DNA of 64,000 nucleotides from Kallotenue papyrolyticum. GTDB lineage: Bacteria > Chloroflexota > Chloroflexia > Chloroflexales > Kallotenuaceae. The stretch is from the NCBI RefSeq assembly GCF_000526415.1, contig NZ_JAGA01000003.1:124001-188000 (forward strand). Direction: 5' to 3'. The notes under the pieces were generated by a model that was not told the origin of the DNA, did no database searches, and saw only the letters and a list, made by a program, of their open reading frames with translations. Of the stretch, positions 27,276-35,089 are shown piece after piece. The translations under genes were made by a program, and so were the position numbers. Every line of letters starts with the position of its first letter. Positions within the stretch are counted from its first letter, which is position 1.

Positions 27276-28358
27276 TTACTCCTCAAGCAAACGCTGCAGA
27301 CGCTGATACCAATCTTTGCCCTCGGTCGTCATTTTGAGCTCGCGCACTCTGGCCGCTATTTGCTCGGCCAGTGCCCGTTTGGTCTGGGCATCAACAGCGA
27401 GGCTCTCCAGCCGAGGCACGAGGTTGGGCAGCTCGCCGGAGCGCACGCGCGTCATTTCTTTGCGCAGCCTTGTGACTTCGGGCGGCTCGGATGGCGCAGC
27501 CGTCGTGGCCGGCGACGTCGCGGCGGTCTGCGCGCTACCGCGCGCAGCGGGCAGCCGGATCGGCTGCCCCTCCATGTCGAGCAGCTGCATGCGGCCATAG
27601 CCCGCCGCCGTCTTGGCGCCGATGCCGATGTCGCGCAGCGCCATGCCGACGATCGACAGCGCGGTATCGACCCACAGTTCAGGACCGGCGAGCGCCACCA
27701 GGTATCTGCCGGTCGCGGTCAGAAACGGCACCGGGTTCGGGTTGTCCCAATCGGCCGGCGGCGCGGGATTATCACCGACGTAGTAGTCGGGATGGTGCAC
27801 GGTGATCACATCCGGCGCCAGCGGCTGATCGTTCTTGGCCGAGCCCGGTATGTAGAGAGCATCGAAAAAGGTGATGTAGCCCATGCTGTCCTGCGCGCCG
27901 AAGAGCACAGTGTAGGGTGTCAACACCGGCTCACTCTCCGGCGCCGCAGTGGGCGCTGCAAAGCCGTCGAGCCATCCGCGCGCATAGGCCGCGGCCATGC
28001 CCTTGAGCGCACTGCCAGGTATGTAGGGCACGCCATAGGTATGGTGCAGCGTGATGCCGATCTCGGCGACGCGCTCGTTGCCGATGCCGACGATCATGCG
28101 GCCCTGCACCTCGGCGTAGGCCAGGCGCACTCCCGGTTGCTGCTCCAACGCAGCGCGATAGCGTTGGAAAAACTGCCGATACACCGGCGCGACACCGATC
28201 TCCGCGGTCTGGCGCACCAGATTGCGTTTGGCCTCGGTATCGGCGCGCGCGTCCAGAAAGCGGTCGAACCACAATCCGGCGTGGATCGAGTGCCGCGCCT
28301 CGGGTTGATCCAAGCGCAGCTCGTCAAACACGCGGCGACGCCCAGAAAAGCTGGTCAT
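27276..28358 (-). CDS. cmr6: Type III-B RAMP protein Cmr6
   Basis: The 360-residue Cas7-like RAMP caps the Cmr filament at the 5'-handle-distal end. Family features are LHHTYGVPYIPGSALKGMAAAYA and the glycine-rich KTAAGYGRMQLL. A linker rich in Ala, Thr and Pro (about residues 240-275) leads to an extra C-terminal helical segment of about 85 residues, longer than most Cmr6. The ATG at 28358 overlaps the cmr5 stop as ATGA, so the two are translationally coupled; an upstream alternative would run deep into cmr5. Confidence 0.88.
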   Translation of the reverse strand: MTSFSGRRRVFDELRLDQPEARHSIHAGLWFDRFLDARADTEAKRNLVRQTAEIGVAPVYRQFFQRYRAALEQQPGVRLAYAEVQGRMIVGIGNERVAEIGITLHHTYGVPYIPGSALKGMAAAYARGWLDGFAAPTAAPESEPVLTPYTVLFGAQDSMGYITFFDALYIPGSAKNDQPLAPDVITVHHPDYYVGDNPAPPADWDNPNPVPFLTATGRYLVALAGPELWVDTALSIVGMALRDIGIGAKTAAGYGRMQLLDMEGQPIRLPAARGSAQTAATSPATTAAPSEPPEVTRLRKEMTRVRSGELPNLVPRLESLAVDAQTKRALAEQIAARVRELKMTTEGKDWYQRLQRLLEE

Positions 28359-28726
28359 ACTTGGTCCTCGGCGGCTGATGTGACGTTGAGCACCGACTCG
28401 GCGTAGCGCTTGAACCACAGCAGCGCGGCCAGCGCCTGCTCGGTCAGCAGCATGTACTCGGTCAGCGATGCTTCGCGGCTGGCCTTGCGCAAATCCTCAT
28501 GATCGAGCGCCTTTTGTAGATCGTCGAGCAGGTCTTTCTGCTGGTCGGGACGCGTTGCTACGAACTCCAGCGCCTGCGCCAGGCCGGCGGCGCGGATCAG
28601 CACCGGCAGCTTATGCGCCATCGCGCCGTACTTGTTGATCGCCGCCTGCTGGTTGGCATAGCGTTGGCGCCGCGCTTCGACCAGCGCAAAGACTATGTTG
28701 GCGAAGTACTGCTCACGCGTTTGCAT
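28355..28726 (-). CDS. cmr5: Type III-B small subunit Cmr5
   Basis: The 123-residue all-helical protein fits Cmr5 (Cas11-type): MQTREQYFANIVFALVEA at the start, KYGAMAHKLPVLIRAAGLAQ and the terminal ALLWFKRYAESVL. It lines the inner belly of the Cmr complex next to the target RNA. The ATG at 28726 has GGAGG at 7-base spacing and lies 14 bases inside the end of cmr4. Another ATG at 28732 is too close to the Shine-Dalgarno. Confidence 0.88.
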   Translation of the reverse strand: MQTREQYFANIVFALVEARRQRYANQQAAINKYGAMAHKLPVLIRAAGLAQALEFVATRPDQQKDLLDDLQKALDHEDLRKASREASLTEYMLLTEQALAALLWFKRYAESVLNVTSAAEDQV

Positions 28727-29615
28727 GGACATTCCTCCCATGCAGCAAGCGCACCCGGCACAGGCCACGCCCCACCGTTGCTTTGCCACCGAACTGCATC
28801 ACACCCTGGGCAAGGCTATGCAGATGGCTCTCCAGCTCGGCCTGCTTGCCGCGTAGCCTGTCGGGCGGCGTGAGCGCCATCAGGCCGTACAGCACGCTTT
28901 CGGCGGGCAGCGCTTCCTCATACCAGAGTGCGCCCTTGGCCACGGTTTTGTTCTCGTTCAGGCGGTTGCGCGCGATGACCTCGATCGCCGTCGTGAGCAG
29001 GAAGGAGAAGACGTCGTCGCTGACGATGCACAGGCGCGGCGCGAGCATAGCTGGCCATTCCCGGTCGTCCGGCGAAAAGATGCGCGTGCTGAGCCACTCC
29101 GCCCAGCCGGCGGCCTGTGCCGACCGCGGCTGGAGGTCGAGATCTTCCAGGACCACTCGCGTCACCGCTTGGCCTTGCCGGTTCCACGTGACCTGCAGCG
29201 CCGTGTCTTTGGTGACGTCGCACTGCTCATCCTTGAGCGATGGGACGGCAGGCATGCCCTGGAAGCCGGCCTCGGCGGCATCCCGCGCAAAGCGGCTCAG
29301 CGCATAAGGCGAGGTAACCCAGGCGAAGGTGCCGCGCAGCGCGCGCACCGGCAGCAGCAGGAGACGCGCATCGGCCACTTGGAGCGAGCCGGCATGTTCG
29401 CTGGCGTTCTCGGTCGGCGGGCCGAAGAGCGCAGTGGTGAGCTGGTTGCCGTTGGAACGGTCGCGCAACACGCCCTTGACCGACGAACCGGGCAGATAGG
29501 GGATGCCCGTCGCCTTCTCGCGCGCGATCGGCAGGTCGATCACGCCGGAGCCCTGGCCGGTGCCGGCGTGCAGCGGTGAGAGCGCGTGGATGAAGTAGAG
29601 ATACGGCGTATTCAT
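28713..29615 (-). CDS. cmr4: Type III-B backbone ribonuclease Cmr4
   Basis: The 300-residue Cas7-type subunit forms the repeated backbone and cuts target RNA every six bases. The catalytic loop HAGTGQGSGVIDLPIARE includes Asp27, the equivalent of the known Cmr4 catalytic aspartate. YLPGSSVKGVLRDR and the terminal GKATVGRGLCRVRLL are RAMP glycine-rich elements. Its end overlaps cmr5. Confidence 0.92.
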   Translation of the reverse strand: MNTPYLYFIHALSPLHAGTGQGSGVIDLPIAREKATGIPYLPGSSVKGVLRDRSNGNQLTTALFGPPTENASEHAGSLQVADARLLLLPVRALRGTFAWVTSPYALSRFARDAAEAGFQGMPAVPSLKDEQCDVTKDTALQVTWNRQGQAVTRVVLEDLDLQPRSAQAAGWAEWLSTRIFSPDDREWPAMLAPRLCIVSDDVFSFLLTTAIEVIARNRLNENKTVAKGALWYEEALPAESVLYGLMALTPPDRLRGKQAELESHLHSLAQGVMQFGGKATVGRGLCRVRLLHGRNVHANA

Positions 29616-29627
29616 AGGCGGTTCCCT

Positions 29628-30953
29628 TTACCTCCGCGATCTGTTCCCAGAGGACGTCGAATCTTTACGCAGACGATCGAGAAAGGCTTGCAGCACATCC
29701 GGATTGCCATCCAAGGGTGGAATGCGCTGGGCCTCGGCTTCGCTCACCTCCACCTCCACCGGTTTCTGCTCAGACGTGCCACGCTTGAGCACAACCGACT
29801 GCGGCGGGCGCACCCCCTCAAGAATGGCGGCCAGGCCGATGGTCTTACCATCGCTGCAGGCCACCGGCTTGAGGATCAGCGGACTGGCAAGGCGCGAGCG
29901 TTTGGCATCCGGACCTTCTAGCGTCGCGTCTAGCCCTGGATCATGGTACATATGGAACACGATCGGCAGGCCCAAGGCTGCGCGCGGAAAAGCTCTGATC
30001 ATACGCTGTGCGTATGGACCACGTGGCGGCTGGCGGAAAAAGCTACGGATCGTGTTGGGCTCCGGCCAATCGCTGTGACCGTATTTGTTCGACGTATGAC
30101 CTTTCGCTTGCCGTTGCTGCCGGAACTTTTGCAATTCACCGATCAGGTCCTTCCAGATATCGAAGGCATTGCTCCCCGGTAGCGCAACGAAGCGCAGTCC
30201 ACGGACCAGATGGGGCACATCCGCCGGCCATGCTTCGCCGGTTATGTGATGTTTGAGTTTGGTATTCAACCATTCGCTGAATCGCTTTCGGTCGGCTGGT
30301 GGTAGATCTCGCGGTGCCTGTCCATCGACGCTGAGCAGGCGCAGGGCCCCAAACCCACGCCGCGTGCGCGCGCCGATGCCGCCGAAGGTCTCCCAGGCCC
30401 ACAGCGCCGCGGCAACATCCTCCTCGTATTGGCGCGGAAAGCTGATCGCCAGCGTGAAGCGCACGCCGGTGAGTACCGGCTTGATCGGCGTCCGTGCCTC
30501 GATCGCCGCGCGCTCCGGTTGCAAGGGAAAGGCGGCATATGCAGGTACAACTGAGTTTTGGCGTGGTTGAGGACGCTTGTTTTTGATCTCAAACGGGATA
30601 TCTGGAGTACCGCTGCGCCAATCGGTGATGACTACCTGCACCTGCGACTGGCCACCGACAGACTTCCCCTGCTCCTCGCGCGCCGGGCCGCCCCAGATCG
30701 CCTCCTCGGCCGCGCGCAGGGCGTTCAGATCGCCTCTGAACTGGCCGCCGCGCGTTGCGCGCCACCAGAAGCGGAGCTGCCCCCGCACCTCGCTGGCGCG
30801 CACCACCGTGATCGGGTCGGGGCTCGCCGGCTCGACGCCACCGCCAAACAGCGCGGTGATCACTTCATAGCTGCGCACCTGAGTCACCACCTTGTCCGCC
30901 CTGTCGGCTCGCAGCGTGATCTCAGGCGGTGCTCCCGGTTGTCGGCGTGTCAT
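29628..30953 (-). CDS. cmr1: Type III-B RAMP protein Cmr1
   Basis: The 441-residue protein carries the Cmr1 N-terminal signature: SYEVITALFGGGVEP followed by VRASEVRGQLRFWWRATRGG. A second RAMP half has ETFGGIGARTRRGFGALR. Cmr1 sits at the crRNA 3' end of the complex and assists target RNA capture. The start overlaps the cmr3 end by 4 bases (ATGA). Twelve bases separate it from cmr4. Confidence 0.9.
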   Translation of the reverse strand: MTRRQPGAPPEITLRADRADKVVTQVRSYEVITALFGGGVEPASPDPITVVRASEVRGQLRFWWRATRGGQFRGDLNALRAAEEAIWGGPAREEQGKSVGGQSQVQVVITDWRSGTPDIPFEIKNKRPQPRQNSVVPAYAAFPLQPERAAIEARTPIKPVLTGVRFTLAISFPRQYEEDVAAALWAWETFGGIGARTRRGFGALRLLSVDGQAPRDLPPADRKRFSEWLNTKLKHHITGEAWPADVPHLVRGLRFVALPGSNAFDIWKDLIGELQKFRQQRQAKGHTSNKYGHSDWPEPNTIRSFFRQPPRGPYAQRMIRAFPRAALGLPIVFHMYHDPGLDATLEGPDAKRSRLASPLILKPVACSDGKTIGLAAILEGVRPPQSVVLKRGTSEQKPVEVEVSEAEAQRIPPLDGNPDVLQAFLDRLRKDSTSSGNRSRR

Positions 30954-32125
30954 GCTTGCACCTCCATGGGCAGCGGCTGACCGTCCCAGGTTCCTAATGC
31001 GGCGAGGCCGAACCCGTCGCGGCAGGCCTGTGCGTCATCGCTCACGTTCTGCATCCAGATGGCATCGATCCAGCGCCCGATCGCCGCGTCGCTGTCGGCA
31101 GCGAGCTTGAGGAAATAGACACTGCCCGCCGCTGCCAGCCGCCGGCTTGGTTTGGGCCGGTCGATCCGCAGATCCCAACCGGAGACCACCTGCGGGCGCG
31201 GCACTGCCGCCGCGACCAGTTGTGGACGCACGCCTTCGCGCTCGTTGAGCAGCTCCGTAGGGCGGTAGCCTTGCGCGAAAAACGCAGGCGTCAGCAGGAT
31301 CAGGCGGCAGGCGCGCTCGCGCATGATGCGTTGGCGCAGCCCGTCGGGGCAGCGCGGCAGCGTCCAGGGCTGCGGGCGCCAGGTCGCCAGACGGCGCTCA
31401 CCGCCGATCGGCGCCAGGCCACCCCGCCAGTGGGCAAACACGCCATCGCTCTCCACCGCCAGGGCCAGCCGTTCGCGCTCCGGACCGGTAAACTCCAGGC
31501 CAATCGTCTGGAATAGGCGCCCCTCCTCGGCGGTCTGACTGGCCGGGTTGATCGACACATGCATACGGCTCTCGCTCGGCAGTTGGCTCAGGCCCAGCGT
31601 CGCCGGCGCGCACGGGCCTTCGTCGGGCTCGATCAACCAGCGCTCAAAGACACTCCAGCGCCAGAAGCGCGGCGCGTGCTCACTTGGCTTGGCCTGCACC
31701 GCCCTGCGCGGGCCAACCAAACAGGGTTCACGACCCGCCGGCTGACGATAGACGCTGCCCTCGGGCGGTTGCAACGGCAGCAAGCGTACGCATTGCATCT
31801 TGGCCTCATCAGCATCCCCACGCAGCAGCAGTGCATCCGCGGGCGCGGGCGCGAAGCATTCGATCACCTGGTCCGCCGCATTGAGCGCCACCAGCAACGG
31901 ACCGCGCACGCCGACCTTCAATACGCTGTCAGGATGTTCGGGCCTGGCGCGCTCCGCATCGAACGCGCCGCTCGCCGTTAAACCGGCCTTGTGGCGCAGC
32001 GCACCGGCGATGGTCGAGGGAAACGGAAAGGGCAGCGAACGAGCGCGCGCGCCCGGATCGGGACCAAACGGTCGTCCATCGCGCACGATCAGCGGATCGC
32101 GGGGCTCGATGATCCATACCGTCAT
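30950..32125 (-). CDS. cmr3: Type III-B RAMP protein Cmr3 (Cas5-like)
   Basis: The 391-residue protein begins MTVWIIEPRDPLIVRDGRPF, the near-invariant Cmr3 start, followed by PFPFPSTIAGALRHKAG. It binds the crRNA 5' handle and contacts Cas10. AAGGAG lies 10 bases before the ATG, just 3 bases after the cas10 stop. The C-terminal third includes a glycine-poor stretch (YFLKLAADSDAAIGRW) normal for the family. Confidence 0.9.
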   Translation of the reverse strand: MTVWIIEPRDPLIVRDGRPFGPDPGARARSLPFPFPSTIAGALRHKAGLTASGAFDAERARPEHPDSVLKVGVRGPLLVALNAADQVIECFAPAPADALLLRGDADEAKMQCVRLLPLQPPEGSVYRQPAGREPCLVGPRRAVQAKPSEHAPRFWRWSVFERWLIEPDEGPCAPATLGLSQLPSESRMHVSINPASQTAEEGRLFQTIGLEFTGPERERLALAVESDGVFAHWRGGLAPIGGERRLATWRPQPWTLPRCPDGLRQRIMRERACRLILLTPAFFAQGYRPTELLNEREGVRPQLVAAAVPRPQVVSGWDLRIDRPKPSRRLAAAGSVYFLKLAADSDAAIGRWIDAIWMQNVSDDAQACRDGFGLAALGTWDGQPLPMEVQA

Positions 32126-32128
32126 ACT

Positions 32129-33946
32129 TCATGCTCCTTGCAGAGGCAGACCGGCAAGGTCAGCGGCGCTCGCGAGCAGACGTGCAACGATCAGCTCGTC
32201 AGCGACGACGCGGATCGTCGCCAGCGCATGGCCATGACCTGCGGCCAAGGCACTATAGATGGCCTGTCGCGTCGCATCAGCCAACTTCTCATCCTGCCCT
32301 CGGCGCGGCTGTTTGCGCCCGATGATGCGCTTGGCCTCAGCCAACGCCGCCTGGGAGGGAAGAGTCGGCTGGCCCTGCTTGGGCGTCAAGCGCTCCGCCA
32401 GGTCGCGCAGTTGAAACGCCGCACCATCCGGCAGCGCATCGAGGCGATGCAGAATGACGAATTGCTCCAGGCGCGTGTCGAGCTCGCCCCACCGCCCCTG
32501 CACGGTAATATCCGCGCCGCTGCGCTTGCTCAGGGTGATCGCCAGCGCGTTCTTGTCGGGCACGCGCTTGGCGACCCGCTCCGCGGCGCGCGCCAGCGCT
32601 AACGCATCGCCCAACGGTTCGATATAGTGCACAATGGCAATCCCGACCGACAGCGTGGGCGGTGCGCCGTGGCCATCGGTAAAGCGCGGCGGCTGGCCGG
32701 GCGGGTTGATGATCTCCTCGAAGCGGCGGTGCAGCTCGCGGGCGCACTGGAGCACCGTGTGCAGCGGCAGCAGCGCCAGCACGTCGTCGCCACCGGCGTA
32801 CACCAGACTGCCGTCGTGGTTCTGTACGATCGCACGCGCTGCCTGGGCAAAGTGGCTTTGCCGCTGTGAAAGGTCCTGGTGGGCCTCCATACTGCTCTGG
32901 TTGTCGATCGTCGCGCCCATGCGGTCGCCATCGGCGACGAGGATGGCGTAGTACGGCTGCGGACGGTCGCACCTCACCGCACGGTAAAAGTCGGCCAGCG
33001 CCGCCAGCGCCTGTTGCCGCGCCTGCGCGTCATCATCGAACAGCTCACCGACCCGGCTTTCCAGCAACAGACCGCCATCGTAGTGCTCAAGCAGCCAGTG
33101 CGCCTCGCGACGGGCGCGCTCCTCCGCCAGGCGCGCGGTCCCCGCGAGCGTCTTAAGCGCATGGAGATAGGTTTGCCAGGCCTGCTGCGCCACACTGCGA
33201 TCCAGCGTTTCGAGGCGGCGCAGCAGGGTTCGCACCGCCACATCCGCCGTGCTGGAGAAGCTCGGTTGCATGCTCTCGGGCCGCGCATGCCGTTTCAGCA
33301 GATCGACGCCGGAGAGCCGTTCCGCTGGACCGGCGCGATACTGCTCGTAGAGCGCATCGATCTTGGAACGACGCTGCGGATCGCCGAGGCCCTGAGGATA
33401 GGCATCCTCGGGGATGACCGACTCGCGCTGGCCGTCGATCGACGACTTGGGCACGGCATCCCCCCACGTCACCGGCGCGAAATCGCGGGTCGCTTTGCGC
33501 GCCGCCATCAGCGCTTCCACCGCCCGCCGCGCCTCGGCATACGCGCTGTGGTCGGGCAGGGGCACGGCGGCCCAGTACACCTCCGGCAGGTCCTGGATCT
33601 GTGCCAGCGCCGGCTCGTCAGCGAGCCGCCCTTTGATCCGCGCTTGCGCATCGACCCAGAGCTGAGCCTGGCGCTCGGCGACCGCCTGCTGCACGCGCTC
33701 GCCCAGCTCGGCAGGATCGCGGTCGAGCACCGCCAGGATTTTGTTGGCAAAGCTGGACTGCCCGGCCTGAGCCGGATCGGTGCCCGGAAAGATCAGCTTG
33801 CCGCCGTTCTCCCGAACTGTCGCTGCCGCCACGCGCGACAGCTCGCTCAACCACCACGAGCCAAACCACAGGTCACGGGTGCGCCGGGCAGCGGCGATGA
33901 ACTCCTGCACCGGCCCAAGTGTCGCTAAAAAGAGCCATTGCCCCAT
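32129..33946 (-). CDS. cas10: Cas10/Cmr2 large subunit with cyclase motif, no HD domain
   Basis: The 605-residue protein starts GQWLFLATLGPVQEFIAAARR with RDLWFGSWWLSELSR, the start of the first Palm region of HD-less Cmr2 proteins. The first Palm core is LVADGDRMGATID (about residues 337-349), and the second holds the GGDD cyclase motif (residues 385-388). It should make cyclic oligoadenylate on target RNA binding, feeding the three CARF effectors. No HD nuclease motif and no zinc-finger cysteines are seen, so single-stranded DNase activity is unlikely. The ATG at 33946 has GGGAGG at 5-base spacing; a second ATG at 33958 precedes that site. Confidence 0.9.
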   Translation of the reverse strand: MGQWLFLATLGPVQEFIAAARRTRDLWFGSWWLSELSRVAAATVRENGGKLIFPGTDPAQAGQSSFANKILAVLDRDPAELGERVQQAVAERQAQLWVDAQARIKGRLADEPALAQIQDLPEVYWAAVPLPDHSAYAEARRAVEALMAARKATRDFAPVTWGDAVPKSSIDGQRESVIPEDAYPQGLGDPQRRSKIDALYEQYRAGPAERLSGVDLLKRHARPESMQPSFSSTADVAVRTLLRRLETLDRSVAQQAWQTYLHALKTLAGTARLAEERARREAHWLLEHYDGGLLLESRVGELFDDDAQARQQALAALADFYRAVRCDRPQPYYAILVADGDRMGATIDNQSSMEAHQDLSQRQSHFAQAARAIVQNHDGSLVYAGGDDVLALLPLHTVLQCARELHRRFEEIINPPGQPPRFTDGHGAPPTLSVGIAIVHYIEPLGDALALARAAERVAKRVPDKNALAITLSKRSGADITVQGRWGELDTRLEQFVILHRLDALPDGAAFQLRDLAERLTPKQGQPTLPSQAALAEAKRIIGRKQPRRGQDEKLADATRQAIYSALAAGHGHALATIRVVADELIVARLLASAADLAGLPLQGA

Positions 33947-33988
33947 GGATCCTCCCATGCCGCCCAGGATTATCTTGATGCCAGCCTG

Positions 33989-34026
33989 AGTATAGCGCTC
34001 CAGTTGACCACAAATGCGGACAACAA
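33989..34026 (-). promoter_or_regulatory. Promoter of the cas10-cmr operon with 19-bp upstream element
   Basis: On the minus strand the element TTGTTGTCCGCATTTGTGG (34008-34026) is followed after 13 bases by TATACT (33989-33994). Transcription would start near 33982, about 36 bases before the cas10 ATG. There is no -35 consensus at 17 bases; the 19-bp element occupies that place, which suggests an activator site. The same element with the same spacing occurs at 34933-34970. Confidence 0.65.
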
Positions 34027-34212
34027 GCGACCTCGATGATTCGATATTGGTAGCATTCGATCCACAGAGGTGGTCATTGCGCACAACCGACACCGATTGT
34101 TGATCGACGGCGCGGGCAGCGTCAAGTCCCGTCATCACCGTACCAGGTAGGCAGCAGGGCGTAGGACCGGTAGCCTGCTGCAACCGCACGGGCGGATGAG
34201 GCCGCGCGCCAC
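34027..34212. other. Spacer between cas10 promoter and Cas4-like gene
   Basis: No gene is seen. A weak hairpin, GCAGCAGG (34151-34158) with CCTGCTGC (34174-34181), lies about 30 bases after the Cas4-like stop and may end that transcript. Confidence 0.35.
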
Positions 34213-34860
34213 CTAGAAATCGGCCAGGAAGTCGTCCTCATCCGCTGCGCCAAAGCGCGCCGTGCACTCCGTCGGAGCAATATCGCAGAACAGGCACTCC
34301 GCGCGCGATGGCCGCGCCACTGGCGCGCTGTCGCCGCCGACCCGTCCGATCAGTGTCCGCAGACGCTCGCCAAACTGTTGATCGATCGCCTGCGCCGGAA
34401 TCGAGACGTGCTGATCGCGATAGACCACCATGCCCTCGAAGACGATATTGCGAAACTCCCTGCGCGCCAGTGGCAAGGCCCACATGTAGAGCATGACCTG
34501 CAGGCGGTCCGACTCGCGTGGCTGGCCGGTCTTGACATCGCAGATCACCCCGGTCGTGCCGTTGATGTGGATCAGATCCGGCTTGCCGGCCAGCACGATG
34601 CCCGATCTGCCCCTGAGCTGAAAGGAGCACTGCTCTTCCAAGAGCGTCTGACCGCCATAGGCGAAGAGCTCGCGCTGTACCTGAAGCAACAGAGCATGGT
34701 GTTGGCGACGCCAGGCTGCCAGATCGAAGCCACTCGGTACCCGCTCGTAGTTGGCATAGTGCGCTTTGAACCAGGCAGCCCACTCGCACGAGTTGGTGCC
34801 GGCCAGGAGCTTCGCCAGCCAGGTGGCGTAGATGTAGACGTCGTTGCGCGGTGTGGCCAT
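34213..34860 (-). CDS. Cas4-like/RecB-type PD-(D/E)XK nuclease with four cysteines
   Basis: The 215-residue protein shows a RecB-type nuclease core: AGKPDLIHI with Asp95 and GVICDVKTGQ with Asp108 and Lys110, followed by the QVMLYMWAL helix typical of motif Q-x3-Y. One cysteine near the start (Cys25) and three near the end (Cys189, Cys192, Cys199) match the four-cysteine iron-sulfur cluster pattern of Cas4 and AddB-like enzymes. Cas4 normally trims spacers with Cas1-Cas2, but neither is present in this window. GAGGAGAG precedes the ATG at 34860. It has its own promoter resembling that of cas10, which suggests shared control. Confidence 0.72.
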   Translation of the reverse strand: MATPRNDVYIYATWLAKLLAGTNSCEWAAWFKAHYANYERVPSGFDLAAWRRQHHALLLQVQRELFAYGGQTLLEEQCSFQLRGRSGIVLAGKPDLIHINGTTGVICDVKTGQPRESDRLQVMLYMWALPLARREFRNIVFEGMVVYRDQHVSIPAQAIDQQFGERLRTLIGRVGGDSAPVARPSRAECLFCDIAPTECTARFGAADEDDFLADF

Positions 34861-34932
34861 AGCGATCTCTCCTCGTCGTGTTGCGGTGATGTCTGTGTGC
34901 TCACCTGCGGCGGCGCAGACGGCACGAACGCT

Positions 34933-34970
34933 AGCATAGCAGACGGCCCGCCCACAAATGCGGACAACAA
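34933..34970 (-). promoter_or_regulatory. Promoter of the Cas4-like gene with the same 19-bp element
   Basis: On the minus strand TTGTTGTCCGCATTTGTGG (34952-34970), an exact copy of the element upstream of cas10, is followed after 13 bases by TATGCT (34933-34938). Transcription would start near 34926, about 66 bases before the ATG. Confidence 0.65.
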
Positions 34971-35041
34971 CCAGCCCAGGCGCGCATGCCGGATGATGCG
35001 CGCCTGGGCGGTCCAAAGGTGCACAGCCAGACGAGACTGTC

Positions 35042-35047
35042 TATAAT
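35042..35047 (+). promoter_or_regulatory. Predicted -10 box for the helicase operon
   Basis: A perfect TATAAT lies at 35042-35047, directly before an ATG at 35048. If it is the -10 box, transcription begins near 35054 and the GTG at 35090 must be the true start. No good -35 box is seen. Confidence 0.4.
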
Positions 35048-35089
35048 ATGCCAAACTGCGACTGCCACACCACGGAGAGGACGGCCAGC

